Positions 9,751 through 19,912 are shown, numbered from the stretch's first letter. The stretch: 64,000 bases of DNA from Phenylobacterium sp. J367 (GCF_024699985.1 NZ_JAJONA010000001.1:124001-188000); one strand, 5' to 3'. The notes: generated by a model from the letters alone, not told the origin. Numbers and translations: made by a program.

Positions 9751-10194
9751 TGGTCCAGCTCGTCCGGGTCACCGACGAGCTCCCGGAGGGCTTCGAGGCG
9801 CTCCGGGCGGCGGCGGACGCCGAGGGCTTTGGGGCGATGTCCAGGCTGGCCCGCGAGTGGGCGCAGACGCCAGAGATGTTCGCCTGCCTGCTGGCGGCGC
9901 CGGGCCCGACGGGCGGGCTGCTGGCGATCGGCGGGCTGACCGCCGAGCCGGAGCCGCAGGGCGAGCCCGCCATGCGCATCCGCCGGCCCTACGTGCATCC
10001 AGACGCGCGGCGGTCCGGGGTCGGCGCGACCCTGGTCACCGCGCTCGTGCAGGAGGCGTTCGACAGCGTGGGCCTGGTGACGATCAACGCCGCCAGCACG
10101 CTGGCGCCGGCGTTCTGGACCGGGCTCGGTTTCGGGGCCGTGGCTGGACGGCCCTGGACCCATGAGCTGAGGGGCCGACTACTCCGCGGCGTAG
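9750..10194 (+). CDS. GNAT-family N-acetyltransferase (3' end uncertain)
   Basis: A protein of about 147 residues with a GNAT acetyl-CoA loop ([18 protein letters not shown] at about residues 89-106) and the terminal [13 protein letters not shown] block. The substrate is unknown. The frame runs open past THELRG into the antisense of the next gene. If one G of the run 10171-10174 is surplus, the gene ends at TAG 10192-10194, overlapping the convergent gene by 16 bases. That ending is my proposal. It is coupled to fumC by a TGATG overlap. Confidence 0.6.
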
Positions 10195-11111
10195 ACCAGC
10201 GGGTGGTGGTGCGCCCACAGGTGCGCCCGGTAGCTCTCGAAGCACTGCTCGCCCAGCACCAGGCGCATGACCGCGCCCTCGGCGATGTGACGGGCGCAGG
10301 CCGGGTTTTCTTCCACCAGCGGGATCAGCGCTTCCGCGTTCCAGGCCCGGGAGTGCTCGATGTCGAGCTGGGCGTGCAGCACGAAGTACTTCCGCTGCTC
10401 CGGCGGGCAGCCCAGGCGCTTCAGCCCCTCGGCGACGCAGCCGACGCGGGTGGGCGCGGTCAGCTCGACGACGCCCAGCGCCCCCACCGACTGGTAGGTG
10501 TAGCGCCGCGTCGTCGCGAGCGCGGTCATGGTGTTGGCCAGCGCCAGCGACTGCCAGGCCGTGCCCTCGATGGTGGGCGTGAGGCCGAGGCCCTGGACCG
10601 TGCGGTCGAGCATCGGGCCGTGCATGCCGCCCAGGCTGCCGCGGCCCATCTCGTCCCAGTAGTTGCGGGCCAGCTCCATCTTCGGCCGGGCCGGCAGCTT
10701 GACCTGGGTGTAGGCGACGAGGTCGTCGAAGCCGGCCTCGCCGGCCGCTTCCTGGGTCAGGAACCACTTCAGCTGGTCGAGGTCGGCCTCGCCCTCAAGC
10801 CAGGCGAACAGCGGGTCGTACTGACCCGGGCCGCTCTCCTTGAGGTCCTCGAACCAGGCGATGAAGCCCTCAGGATCCGATGGGACGGCCTCGACCATCG
10901 GCGCGATGTGGGCGCGGAACGCTTCGATCCAGGCGCCCTCCAGGCGCAGCATCCGGTGGTCGGCGGAGAGGTCGGTCTGCCAGTCGCCATGCGGCGTCTG
11001 GACCGCCAGCCGCCGGTGGTTCCAGTGGGCGAGGCCCCTGTGAAGCGTCTCGGCGTCGGGGAATTCCGGCGTGAAATGCCCAAGCGCCGCCAATCTCATT
11101 CCTGGAAACAT
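10179..11111 (-). CDS. iron-containing redox enzyme (heme-oxygenase-like fold)
   Basis: 310 residues from the ATG at 11111, which has GGGAGAG six bases upstream; a GTG two codons earlier is possible. The C-terminal half has the helical diiron pattern: [13 protein letters not shown], then [17 protein letters not shown] with HxxxDxxH-like spacing, and a final [14 protein letters not shown]. This resembles heme-oxygenase-like diiron oxidases of the TENA/PqqC superfamily. Substrate unknown. Single gene, convergent with the GNAT gene. Confidence 0.6.
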   Translation of the reverse strand: MFPGMRLAALGHFTPEFPDAETLHRGLAHWNHRRLAVQTPHGDWQTDLSADHRMLRLEGAWIEAFRAHIAPMVEAVPSDPEGFIAWFEDLKESGPGQYDPLFAWLEGEADLDQLKWFLTQEAAGEAGFDDLVAYTQVKLPARPKMELARNYWDEMGRGSLGGMHGPMLDRTVQGLGLTPTIEGTAWQSLALANTMTALATTRRYTYQSVGALGVVELTAPTRVGCVAEGLKRLGCPPEQRKYFVLHAQLDIEHSRAWNAEALIPLVEENPACARHIAEGAVMRLVLGEQCFESYRAHLWAHHHPLVYAAE

Positions 11112-11217
11112 ACACACTCTCCCGTAGGGCGCATGAAGCGCGCAAACGGATGGCGGGGTTCCCAGCCCGGTTTTTTGATAACCCGGAGGTCCGGCGCCGG
11201 GAGTGGCGCGGGACGGC

Positions 11218-12225
11218 CTAGGCGCGGCGGCGCACCGCGAAGTCCGCGAGGTCGGCGAGCGCCGGACGCCAGCTGTTGCCGCCGAAGTCGGACAGCGCGG
11301 CCTTGGCGGTCTCGGCGTACTCGGAAGCGAGCGCCAGCGTGTCGTCGAGCGCGCGGGTCTCGCGCATCAGCTCGCGGGCGCGGTCGAAGTCGGCGTCGGT
11401 CTGCTCGCGCCGGTCGATGGTGCGGACCCAGAAGTCGCGTTCGCCGGGCGTGCGCTGCATGGCCAGCAGCAGCGGCAGGGTCGCCTTGCCTTCCCGGAAG
11501 TCGTCGCCCGCGTTCTTGCCGAGCGTGCCGGCGTCGCCGGAGTAGTCGAGCGCGTCGTCGACGAGCTGGAAGGCGACGCCCAGGTCCTGGCCGTAGCGGC
11601 GCAGCGCCTTGCAGCGCTCCGGGGAGGCCCCGGCGCTGACCGCGCCCACCTCGGCGGCGGCGGCGAACAGTTCGGCGGTCTTGGCCCCGATGATCTCCAG
11701 ATAGACCTCGCGGCTGAGGTCCATGTCGTGGGCGCGGGTGAGCTGCAGCACCTCGCCCTCGGCGATGACGCGGCTGGCCCGGGCGAGGATATCCAGGGCG
11801 GGCATCGAGCCCGCGCCGACCATCAGCTCGAAGGCGCGGGCGAACAGGAAGTCGCCGACCAGCACCGACGAGGGCGCGCCCCAGATCAGGTGGGCGGCGA
11901 CGCGCCCGCGGCGGAGCTGCGATGAGTCCACCACGTCGTCGTGCAGCAGGGTGGCGGTGTGGATGAACTCCACGGCCGCGGCGAGCTTCAGGCAGGCGTC
12001 GTCCCGGGCCCCGGCGAGCCGGGCGGCGGCCACGGTGAGCAGCGGGCGCAGGCGCTTGGCGGAGCCGGCGATCAGGTGGTCGGCAAGCGCCGGGATCACC
12101 GGCACGGGGCTGTCCATGTGCTGGCGGATCAGGGCGTCGACCGCCGCCATGTCGGGCGCGGCGAGTTCGATCAGCGCGTCGAGGGACGGCGGCTTCTCGA
12201 CAACGGCCGTGCGGGCGGCTTCCAC
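11218..12225 (-). CDS. ispB: all-trans polyprenyl (probably octa/decaprenyl) diphosphate synthase
   Basis: 335 residues, usual for long-chain trans-prenyltransferases, which make the ubiquinone side chain from isopentenyl and allylic diphosphates. The first Asp-rich motif DDVVD is at 96-100 within [14 protein letters not shown], and the second DDALD is at 224-228. The conserved GSAKRLRP (about 54-61) precedes them. No aromatic residue blocks the chain just before the first motif, consistent with a long product. Divergent from the methyltransferase gene with a 139-base gap that I could not resolve into promoters. Confidence 0.88.
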   Translation of the reverse strand: MEAARTAVVEKPPSLDALIELAAPDMAAVDALIRQHMDSPVPVIPALADHLIAGSAKRLRPLLTVAAARLAGARDDACLKLAAAVEFIHTATLLHDDVVDSSQLRRGRVAAHLIWGAPSSVLVGDFLFARAFELMVGAGSMPALDILARASRVIAEGEVLQLTRAHDMDLSREVYLEIIGAKTAELFAAAAEVGAVSAGASPERCKALRRYGQDLGVAFQLVDDALDYSGDAGTLGKNAGDDFREGKATLPLLLAMQRTPGERDFWVRTIDRREQTDADFDRARELMRETRALDDTLALASEYAETAKAALSDFGGNSWRPALADLADFAVRRRA

Positions 12226-12364
12226 GCGGTTACTACGCTCCTGAAACGGCCTGGCGCCTTCGGGGAGGAACCCGCCGCCGTTTGCCGGGACAATGGTGAC
12301 GCGCTAGGGCACGGTCAAGCGCGGGGCATAGCCTCCCCGGCCAGGATAAGCCAGACCCCGACGC

Positions 12365-13105
12365 ATGGACGAGATCACCGAAGACCTGCTGCTGGACGGC
12401 CGGGTGCGCCTGCGCCAGACGGCCCGAGGCTACCGCGCCGGGCTCGACGCCGCCCTGCTGGCGGCCGCATGCGACGCCGGGCCCGGCCAGCGGGTGATGG
12501 AAGCCGGCTGCGGGCCGGGCGGGGCCCTGCTCGCCGCCGCCGTGCGCCGGCCGGGGGCGCGGTTCACCGGCGTCGAGCGCGCCCCCGACGCCCTGGCGCT
12601 CGCCCAGGCGAACATCGCGCTCAACGGGCTCGAGGACCGTGTCGAGGCGATCGCCGGCGACGTCGGCCTGAGGTTCTCCGGGCTCAGGCTGCCGGCCTTC
12701 GACGCCGCCATGGCCAATCCGCCGTTCTTCGACGACGCCGGCGCGATCCGCGGCCCGGCGGCGGCCCGCCGCGCCGCCTGGATGGCCGACGACGGCCTGG
12801 AGGCGTGGATCACCTTCCTGTCCAAGGGCGTGCGGCCCGGCGGCGCGCTGGTGCTGATCCACCGCGCCGACCGGCTGGCCGACATCCTGGGCTTCCTGGC
12901 GCCGAAGGCCGGCTCGGTGCAGGTGCTGCCCGTGCATCCGTTCGAGGACGCGCCGGCCAAGCGGGTGCTGGTCCGGGCGATCAAGTCCGGCAAGGCGCCG
13001 CTCAGGATGCTGCCGCCCCTGGTGCTGCACGAGCGCGGGGAGACGGGCCACCGGCCGCAGGTCGAGGCGATCCTGCGCGGCGAAGCGGCGCTGAGCTGGC
13101 TCTAG
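12365..13105 (+). CDS. tRNA1(Val) adenine-N6 methyltransferase-like protein
   Basis: 246 residues of the TrmN6/YfiC family (COG4123). The SAM-binding motif EAGCGPGG is at 46-53 and the adenine-N6 catalytic NPPFF at 118-122. The opening EDLLLDGRVRLRQTARGYR is typical of the family, whose Escherichia member modifies A37 of tRNA1(Val). The substrate here is inferred. The stop overlaps the convergent DUF1801 stop by two bases. Confidence 0.82.
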   Translation: MDEITEDLLLDGRVRLRQTARGYRAGLDAALLAAACDAGPGQRVMEAGCGPGGALLAAAVRRPGARFTGVERAPDALALAQANIALNGLEDRVEAIAGDVGLRFSGLRLPAFDAAMANPPFFDDAGAIRGPAAARRAAWMADDGLEAWITFLSKGVRPGGALVLIHRADRLADILGFLAPKAGSVQVLPVHPFEDAPAKRVLVRAIKSGKAPLRMLPPLVLHERGETGHRPQVEAILRGEAALSWL

Positions 13106-13458
13106 CCCGAAGCGCGGGCGGCGGTGTCGCGCAGCAGCTTGCCCAGCAGGGCGAAGTCGATGGTCTCGGGCTTCCTGAAGCGGATGCAGCTCTTGCCGGC
13201 GTCGAGGCCCTGCATCGCCTCGGCGTTGAGCGCATGCACCTCCGGCGGGACATAGAGGGAGACGTACTGCTTCTGGGAATTGAAGGCGAAGGTCACCTCG
13301 CCCCCGGCCGAATAGGTCGGCATGCCGTAGCGCATGTCCTCCACGAAGCCCGGCAGGTTGCTGAGCGCGCTCTCGCGGATCTTCTGCAGCCAGGGCGCCC
13401 GCTTCGGATCGGATTCCGCGAGCCAGACCTCGACGCTGGGCGCCTTCGACTGGACCAT
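13102..13458 (-). CDS. DUF1801-type small protein
   Basis: 118 residues of the DUF1801/YdhG-like fold: FVEDMRYGMPTYSAGG, then FAFNSQKQYVSLYV and the C-terminal GKSCIRFRKPETIDFALL. Members are small iron-chaperone-like (frataxin-resembling) proteins with no firm biochemical role. It ends against trmN6 and starts 9 bases after the next minus-strand gene, so the two are likely co-transcribed. Confidence 0.7.
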   Translation of the reverse strand: MVQSKAPSVEVWLAESDPKRAPWLQKIRESALSNLPGFVEDMRYGMPTYSAGGEVTFAFNSQKQYVSLYVPPEVHALNAEAMQGLDAGKSCIRFRKPETIDFALLGKLLRDTAARASG

Positions 13459-13467
13459 CGGTCCCCC

Positions 13468-13785
13468 CTATTCGATGCCGAGCTGGGCCTTGTAGGTGTC
13501 GTGGACGATGTCGTGCCACTCGGGATGCCTGGTGATGTAGGCGGCGATGAACGGGCAGAGCGGGATCACCTTCAGCCCCTGCTCGCGGGCGTAGCCGAGC
13601 GCGGCCTTGGCCAGCGCCGAGCCCACGCCCTTCCCCTCGAAGCTCTCCGGCACGACCGTGTGCGGCAGGATGATGCCGTGGTCGACCAGCCGGTACTCGG
13701 CGAAGGCCGTCTCGCCATCCAGTGTCACCTCGAACTGGCGGGTGGCTTCGTTCATCACGACGTTGACGGGGGCGGCTTCGGACAT
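13468..13785 (-). CDS. small GNAT-like acetyltransferase (YjdJ type)
   Basis: 105 residues. It has the short GNAT fold with the acetyl-CoA loop FEGKGVGSALAKAALGYARE and the family ending VIPLCPFIAAYITRHPEW. Such proteins carry the CoA-binding half of a GNAT domain; the substrate is unknown. The ATG at 13785 is preceded by AAGGAGTAACCCC. First of a probable two-gene unit with the DUF1801 gene. Confidence 0.78.
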   Translation of the reverse strand: MSEAAPVNVVMNEATRQFEVTLDGETAFAEYRLVDHGIILPHTVVPESFEGKGVGSALAKAALGYAREQGLKVIPLCPFIAAYITRHPEWHDIVHDTYKAQLGIE

Positions 13786-13877
13786 GGGGTTACTCCTTGT
13801 GGCCGCCATTCTTGACCGGGGCGGCGCCGTCCGCCAAGCTCCGGCCGTCACGTTCCGCGCCAAAGAAGGAGGAAGCG

Positions 13878-13934
13878 ATGTCGACGCCCATTGTCCGCAC
13901 AGCCCTTCGCCGCGCCGACGTGCAGCCCGCCTGA
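13878..13934 (+). CDS. 18-codon ORF with a strong ribosome site ahead of rsgA
   Basis: MSTPIVRTALRRADVQPA, preceded by AAGAAGGAGGAAGCG, the best Shine-Dalgarno in this part of the window. A short hairpin (CCCGC-CTGA-GCGGG) overlaps its stop. It lies 83 bases before the TTG start of rsgA. It could be a leader peptide or a free small protein; I recognise no family. Confidence 0.35.
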   Translation: MSTPIVRTALRRADVQPA

Positions 13935-14017
13935 GCGGGACCGAGATCTCTCCATAGCCAGGGAATCCGGGGTCGGCGCCTGAACGGCTCTGCGACCTTT
14001 TTCGAGGATTTCCTCCG

Positions 14018-15097
14018 TTGATCGACCAATACGGCTGGAGCGACGGGCTCCGGCATGACTTCGCGCCCCACGCGGCGCACGGCCTGCAGCCCGGACGCGT
14101 CCTGGTGCAGCGGCGCGACGTCTGGCGCATCGTCACCGACGCCGGCGAACTGGACGCGCGGGTTTCCGGCCGCTTCCGGGCGGACGCCGACGACGGCGGC
14201 CATCCGGTGACCGGCGACTGGGTGGCGGCCGACCTCAGGCCCGACGAAGGCCAGGCGACCATCCGCGCCCTCCTGCCCCGCCGCACGGCCTTCCTGCGCT
14301 GGGCTTCGGGACCGGCCGGCGGCCGGCAGGTGGTGGCGGCCAATGTGGACGTGGCCTTCCTCGCCGCCTCCCTGAACGCCGACCTCAGCCTGCGCCGGCT
14401 CGAGCGCTACCTGGCCATGACCTACGAGAGCGCGGCCGAGCCGGTGATCGTGCTGACCAAGGCCGACGCCTGCCCGGACGTGGACGCGCGCGTGGCCGAG
14501 GTCGCGGCGATCGCCGCCGGGGCGCCGGTGCTGGCGGTCTCGGCGCGGACGGGCCAGGGGCTGGACGCCCTGTCCGCGCATCTGCCGCGCGGCCGGACGG
14601 CGGTGCTGGTGGGCTCATCAGGCGTGGGCAAGTCGACCCTCGTCAATGCGCTAGCCGGCGCCGAGCGGATGGCCACGCAGGGGGTCATCGCGGAGGGCGC
14701 GCGCGGGCGGCACACGACCTCGCACCGCGAGCTTATCCTCCTGCCGTCCGGCGGCCTGATCCTCGACACGCCCGGCATGCGCGAGCTGGGCCTCTTCGAC
14801 GCCGACGAAGGCCTGGCGACGACCTTCGCCGACCTGGAGGTCCTGGCGGAAGGCTGCCGCTTCTCGGATTGCGGCCACAGCAACGAGCCGGGCTGCGCGG
14901 TCCGAGCGGCGGTGGAGGCCGGCGACCTCGACGGCGAGCGGCTCGAGAGCTGGCGCAAGCTGCAGAAGGAGCTCGCCCACGAACGGCGGCGCGAGGACCC
15001 GATCGCCCGCCAGGCCGAGCAGAAGCGCTGGGCGGCGATCCACAAGGCCGGGCGGGCGCGGACGCGCGAGAAACGGCGCGGGCCGGACGAGGACTGA
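14018..15097 (+). CDS. rsgA: ribosome small-subunit GTPase RsgA
   Basis: 359 residues. A circularly permuted GTPase that checks late 30S maturation: the G4 motif TKAD (147-150) comes before the P-loop GSSGVGKS (199-206) and the G3 DTPG (250-253). The zinc site CRFSDCGHSNEPGC supplies Cys280, Cys285, His287 and Cys293. An N-terminal OB-fold region and a basic C-terminal tail are present. The start is TTG with GAGGATTTCCTCCG upstream. Confidence 0.92.
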   Translation: MIDQYGWSDGLRHDFAPHAAHGLQPGRVLVQRRDVWRIVTDAGELDARVSGRFRADADDGGHPVTGDWVAADLRPDEGQATIRALLPRRTAFLRWASGPAGGRQVVAANVDVAFLAASLNADLSLRRLERYLAMTYESAAEPVIVLTKADACPDVDARVAEVAAIAAGAPVLAVSARTGQGLDALSAHLPRGRTAVLVGSSGVGKSTLVNALAGAERMATQGVIAEGARGRHTTSHRELILLPSGGLILDTPGMRELGLFDADEGLATTFADLEVLAEGCRFSDCGHSNEPGCAVRAAVEAGDLDGERLESWRKLQKELAHERRREDPIARQAEQKRWAAIHKAGRARTREKRRGPDED

Positions 15098-15158
15098 TCG
15101 CACGGACGGCGCGGCCCCCGATGCAAGGCCGCGCCCGACCCGCTACATAGGCCCCGCA

Positions 15159-16790
15159 ATGCTGCGGATCTCGGAACTCAAGCTCGGCCTCGACCACGCG
15201 CCGGAGGAACTGCCGGCGGCGATCGCCGCGCGGCTCGGCGTGCCGCCCGGCGATCTCCTCGGCTGGTCGGTGTGGAAGCGGGCGCACGACGCCCGGCGGA
15301 AGGCGGCGATCCTCAAGGTCTACATCGTCGACGCCGAGGTGAAGGACGAGGCCGCCGTCCTGAAGCGCCTGGCCCGCGATCCGCATGTCCGCCTGACACC
15401 GGACACCTCCTACCGGCCGGTCGGCGCCGCGCCGCCGGGGCAGCAGTTGCGGCCGGTGGTGATCGGGGCCGGGCCGTGCGGCCTCTTCGCCGGCCTGATC
15501 CTCGCCGAGGCCGGCTTCCGGCCGATCATCCTGGATCGCGGCAAGGTGGTGCGCGAGCGGACGAAGGACACCTGGGGCCTCTGGCGCCGGGGCGAGCTGA
15601 ACCCGGAATCCAACGTCCAGTTCGGCGAGGGCGGGGCCGGCACCTTCTCGGACGGCAAGCTCTACAGCCAGATCAAGGACCCGCGGTTCCTCGGCCGCAA
15701 GGTGCTGACCGAGTTCGTCCAGGCGGGCGCGCCCGCCGAGATCCTTACCGAGGCGCATCCGCACATCGGCACCTTCCGCCTGGTGACCATGGTCGAGAGC
15801 CTGCGCGCCAAGATCGAGGCCCTGGGCGGCGAATACCGGTTCGGCCATCGCGTCACCGACATCGCGCTCGACCGCGCGCCCGACGGAACGAAGCGCCTGC
15901 GCGGCCTGCACCTGCACACCGGCGAGTTCCTGGAGACCGACCAGGCGGTGTTCGCCGTCGGTCACTCGGCGCGCGACACCTTCGAGATGCTGCACGGCCA
16001 CGGCGTCCATATCGAGGCCAAGCCGTTCTCCATCGGCTTCCGCATCGAGCACCCGCAGTCGTGGATCGACCGGGCGCTGTTCGGCCCCTGCGCCGGCCAC
16101 CCGGGCCTCGGCGCGGCTGCCTATTCCCTCTCCCACCACTGCGCCAACGGCCGGACGGTCTACAGCTTCTGCATGTGCCCGGGCGGCACGGTGGTCGCCG
16201 CCACGTCGGAGCCCGGCCGGGTGGTGACCAACGGCATGAGCCAGTATTCCCGCAACGAGCGGAACGCCAACTCCGGCTTCGTGGTCGGGATCGATCCCTC
16301 GGACTATGGCAGCGGCCATCCCCTCGCCGGGATCGAGCTGCAGCGGCGGCTGGAGAGCGCGGCCTACGTCGCCGGGGGCTCGAACTACTTCGCGCCGGGC
16401 CAGCTCGTCGGCGACTTCCTGGCGGGCCGCGCCTCCACGACGCTGGGCGGCGTGGTCCCGAGCTACAAGCCGGGCGTCACGCCCACCGACCTCGCCGCCC
16501 TGATGCCGGACTATGTGGTGGACGCCATGCGCGAGGCCCTGCCGGTCTTCGGCCGGAAGATCCCGCGCTACGACGACCCCGAAGCCGTGCTGACCGGCGT
16601 CGAGACCCGCACCTCCTCGCCGATCCGCATGACCCGCGGGGCGGACTTCCAGAGCCTGAGCGTACGGGGGCTGTTCCCGGCGGGAGAAGGCGCCGGCTAT
16701 GCGGGCGGCATCCTCTCGGCCGGCGTCGACGGCATCAAGGTCGGCGAGGCGGTGATCCGGGCGATCGTCGGCGAGGCCCAGGCGGCGTGA
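15159..16790 (+). CDS. FAD-dependent dehydrogenase (COG2509 family)
   Basis: 543 residues. A roughly 95-residue N-terminal domain (SVWKRAHDARRKAAILKVY) is followed by a Rossmann GxGPCG at 103-108. Further on are ESNVQFGEGGAGTFSDGKL and a C-terminal LFPAGEGAGYAGGILSAGVD. This is the layout of the uncharacterised FAD-dependent dehydrogenases of COG2509. The reaction is unknown. It stands alone on the plus strand, converging with ilvC. Confidence 0.8.
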   Translation: MLRISELKLGLDHAPEELPAAIAARLGVPPGDLLGWSVWKRAHDARRKAAILKVYIVDAEVKDEAAVLKRLARDPHVRLTPDTSYRPVGAAPPGQQLRPVVIGAGPCGLFAGLILAEAGFRPIILDRGKVVRERTKDTWGLWRRGELNPESNVQFGEGGAGTFSDGKLYSQIKDPRFLGRKVLTEFVQAGAPAEILTEAHPHIGTFRLVTMVESLRAKIEALGGEYRFGHRVTDIALDRAPDGTKRLRGLHLHTGEFLETDQAVFAVGHSARDTFEMLHGHGVHIEAKPFSIGFRIEHPQSWIDRALFGPCAGHPGLGAAAYSLSHHCANGRTVYSFCMCPGGTVVAATSEPGRVVTNGMSQYSRNERNANSGFVVGIDPSDYGSGHPLAGIELQRRLESAAYVAGGSNYFAPGQLVGDFLAGRASTTLGGVVPSYKPGVTPTDLAALMPDYVVDAMREALPVFGRKIPRYDDPEAVLTGVETRTSSPIRMTRGADFQSLSVRGLFPAGEGAGYAGGILSAGVDGIKVGEAVIRAIVGEAQAA

Positions 16791-16792
16791 AC

Positions 16793-16822
16793 GAAAAAGG
16801 GCCCCGGGTTTCCCCGAGGCCC
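16793..16822 (-). terminator. intrinsic terminator after ilvC
   Basis: Read on the minus strand, GGGCCTCGGGG and CCCGGGGCCC pair around AAA and are followed by TTTTT. It begins 24 bases after the ilvC stop and 3 bases from the stop of the convergent FAD gene, so it may serve both. Confidence 0.75.
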
Positions 16823-16846
16823 TGATCGCTTGCGTCGCCCGCTCGG

Positions 16847-17875
<1,029 letters not shown>

Positions 17876-17954
17876 CTAGACGGTCAGAAATCGCCCCTGC
17901 GCGCAACGCAGGTGCAGCAAAGCGCGCGCTTCACAGCGGTTTTTTGCGCGCAGG

Positions 17955-18512
17955 TCAAGGGAAGGCCGTCCCAAGGGCGAGAGTTTGCGATGCGTCATAA
18001 CCGCAGCCTCGCCATCGCCAGGAGTCCACATAGGCGCCGTCGCGCCAGGCGTAGGCCCGCAGCAGCCCTTCCCGCTCGAAGCCGAAGCGCTCGTAGAGCG
18101 CGATGGCCGGGGCGTTGTCGGCGTAGACGTTGAGTTCCAGCCTGCGGATGTTCCACCAGCGCTCCGCCAGGTCGACGACGGCGGCCATCAAGGCCGTGCC
18201 AATCCCGCGGCCGGCGAAGGCGTCGTGCACCGCCATGCCGATCGAGGCGGTGTGGCTGCGCCGGTGGTAGGGCTCCCGGGAGAGCCCGATCGTGCCGACC
18301 ACCCGGCCGTCCGCCTCGGCGACAAGCTGGCGCCGGTTGAGGTCGGTGAAGGACGCCTTGTCCTCGCGCATGGCCGCCGACATCAGCGGCGTCTGCAGCG
18401 TGCCCCAGACGGCGCGCGGCTGGTTCAGCACCTCGGTCATCGCCGGGATGTCGGCGGGCTCGGCGGCGCGCACGACGATGTCGGGCGGCGGCTTCGCGGG
18501 CGGATCGGTCAT
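17955..18512 (-). CDS. YhhY-like GNAT N-acetyltransferase
   Basis: 185 residues from the ATG at 18512, with GAAGGAG just upstream. It matches Escherichia YhhY across the fold: LQTPLMS, RRSHTASIGMAVHD, FAGRGIGTALMAAVVDLAE (acetyl-CoA loop) and ELNVYADNAPAIALYERFGF. YhhY acetylates amino acids such as Phe and Met; the substrate here is inferred. A leader ORF and terminator hairpin lie just upstream, which suggests attenuation. ilvC follows after 90 bases. Confidence 0.8.
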   Translation of the reverse strand: MTDPPAKPPPDIVVRAAEPADIPAMTEVLNQPRAVWGTLQTPLMSAAMREDKASFTDLNRRQLVAEADGRVVGTIGLSREPYHRRSHTASIGMAVHDAFAGRGIGTALMAAVVDLAERWWNIRRLELNVYADNAPAIALYERFGFEREGLLRAYAWRDGAYVDSWRWRGCGYDASQTLALGTAFP

Positions 18513-18552
18513 GGCTTGTCTCCTTCGGGCGGGGAGACGGACGGAGCGCATG

Positions 18553-18580
18553 AAAAAGCCCCGTCCGTCTCCGGCGGGGC
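18553..18580 (-). terminator. attenuator-like hairpin before the YhhY-like gene
   Basis: On the minus strand GCCCCG pairs with CGGGGC across an 11-16 base loop and is followed by TTTTT. It lies 32 bases after the stop of a 26-codon ORF and about 40 bases before the acetyltransferase start. This layout is that of an attenuator rather than of an end-of-operon terminator. Confidence 0.6.
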
Positions 18581-18611
18581 TGGTGTGGGTGTCGAGGTTG
18601 ACCCTTGGGGC

Positions 18612-18692
18612 CTAGCGCGCGCGTTCCCGTCCCGAGCCGCCGGAGGCGGTGTCGGTGATAAGGTTTACCTGCTGGGCGAAGCCGCTGCGCAT
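18612..18692 (-). CDS. 26-codon candidate leader ORF
   Basis: It reads MRSGFAQQVNLITDTASG and then a Ser/Gly/Arg-rich end, with TAG at 18612-18614. A weak AAGG precedes the ATG. It is followed by a terminator hairpin at 18553-18580 and then the acetyltransferase gene. There is no run of one codon, so classical amino-acid attenuation is not evident; the hairpin could instead respond to translation of the whole leader. Confidence 0.35.
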   Translation of the reverse strand: MRSGFAQQVNLITDTASGGSGRERAR

Positions 18693-18736
18693 GCACGGAC
18701 CTTAACCGCAGCGCCGAAACTTGGCAAAGCAGGACG

Positions 18737-19162
18737 ATGATCGAGGTTACCCCCGCCATCTCGCTGACCGACGACGAGGTCGTCTGGAAGGCCGTGCGCG
18801 CGTCGGGGCCCGGCGGGCAGCACGTCAACAAGACCTCGACCGCCGTGGAGCTACGCTTCGACGTGCGCGGCTCGCCGTCCCTCCCCGAGCCCGTGCGCGC
18901 CCGCCTCTACAAGCTCTCCGGAAGCCGGCTGACGCAGGACGGCGTCCTGGTGCTGGTCGCCCAGAGCCGCCGGTCGCAGGAGCTGAACCGGCAGGAGGCT
19001 TACGACCGGCTGCTGGAGCTGATCCGCAAGGCCGCCGAGCCGCCGCCCCCGCCCCGCAAGAAGACCAAGCCGACCTATGCGTCCAAGCTGCGGCGCCTGG
19101 AGGGCAAGTCGAAGCGGTCGGGCGTGAAGGCCATGCGCGGGCGGCCCGGGCGGGAGGATTGA
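18737..19162 (+). CDS. arfB: alternative ribosome-rescue peptidyl-tRNA hydrolase ArfB
   Basis: 141 residues, usual for ArfB/YaeJ. It releases ribosomes stalled without a stop codon by hydrolysing the peptidyl-tRNA. The catalytic GGQ is in RASGPGGQHVNKTSTAVELR (about residues 22-41). The basic C-terminal tail that enters the empty mRNA channel is present (RKKTKPTYASKLRRLEGKSK). Divergent from the leader/acetyltransferase transcript. Confidence 0.92.
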   Translation: MIEVTPAISLTDDEVVWKAVRASGPGGQHVNKTSTAVELRFDVRGSPSLPEPVRARLYKLSGSRLTQDGVLVLVAQSRRSQELNRQEAYDRLLELIRKAAEPPPPPRKKTKPTYASKLRRLEGKSKRSGVKAMRGRPGRED

Positions 19163-19166
19163 GAGT

Positions 19167-19305
19167 CCCTCCCTTAATGGGGAGGGACAGGCCGCGGAGC
19201 GGCCAGGGTGGGGATGTGAGGGCGCAAACCCGGAGTCAGAGCTTGAGCACGATTCCCCCACCCCGCTCGCCTGGCGGCGAGTCGGCCCTCCCCATTAAGG
19301 GAGGG
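19167..19305. repeat. long imperfect palindrome, family A copy 1
   Basis: The ends CCCTCCCTTAATGGGGAGGG and its reverse complement face each other over about 140 bases. Inner blocks GGCCGCGGAGCGGCC and CAGGGTGGGG recur, inverted, in the copy at 41892-42030. It lies between arfB and a lipoprotein gene. Confidence 0.75.
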
Positions 19306-19377
19306 ACTGGGGAGAACGCCGTATCGCCGGCTTCCTATGGCCTCATTCCGCCGCAATGGCGTATAGGCTTGGAGCCG

Positions 19378-19912
19378 ATGTGGAAGCTTAGCTCGATCTC
19401 CGCCGCCGCTCTCGGCGCCCTTGCCCTTTCGGCCTGCGCGCCGAGCCTCGGGCCGCCGCCGCCTGGTGCGATGACCGGCGGGCCGCCGACCTTCAACGCC
19501 GACGCCTTCGCCTGGTCGCAAGGGGTCCGGCCGCAACGGCGTGGCCGGCCATGTGTCCTACCGCCAGGGCCAGATCCGCTACAGCTGCGCGGGCGCCGGC
19601 GTCGTGCTGACCCCGGACACGCCCTGGTCGCGGGCGCGGATGGCCGCGCTCTACGGCTCCACCGAGCGGGCCGCCCTGCCCACCGACGCGGTCCGGGCCC
19701 GCACGCCCCAGGCGCCGGCCGGCGACGCCGGGCCCTATGTGAAGCGCGCCACCTGCGACGCCTCCGACCGGTTCAGCTTCTCCGGCCTGCCCGACGGGAC
19801 CTGGTACGTGATCACCACCGCCCGCCCGGCCGGCCAGTCCGGCGGCGCGAGCCTGGCCCTGATGCGCAAGGTGGTCACCCGCGGCGGCCGCACGGTCGCC
19901 GTCGAGCTCTAA
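19378..19912 (+). CDS. lipoprotein of unknown function (one suspect +1 indel)
   Basis: About 177 residues restored. A lipobox signal peptide (AAALGALALSAC) is followed by a Pro-rich linker. A beta-rich C-terminal part contains FSGLPDGTWYVITTARPAG, reminiscent of a carboxypeptidase-regulatory-like (transthyretin) domain. The frame breaks in the G4 run 19522-19525; one G fewer gives GSGRNGVAGHVSYRQGQ. The family is not recognised; the envelope location is inferred from the lipobox. Confidence 0.65.

Noticed and set aside
8358..11639. 1093-codon open frame starting as fumarase
   Set aside because: It is fumC, then a wrong-frame stretch after the indel at 8961-8966, then the GNAT gene, then antisense of the next two minus-strand genes.
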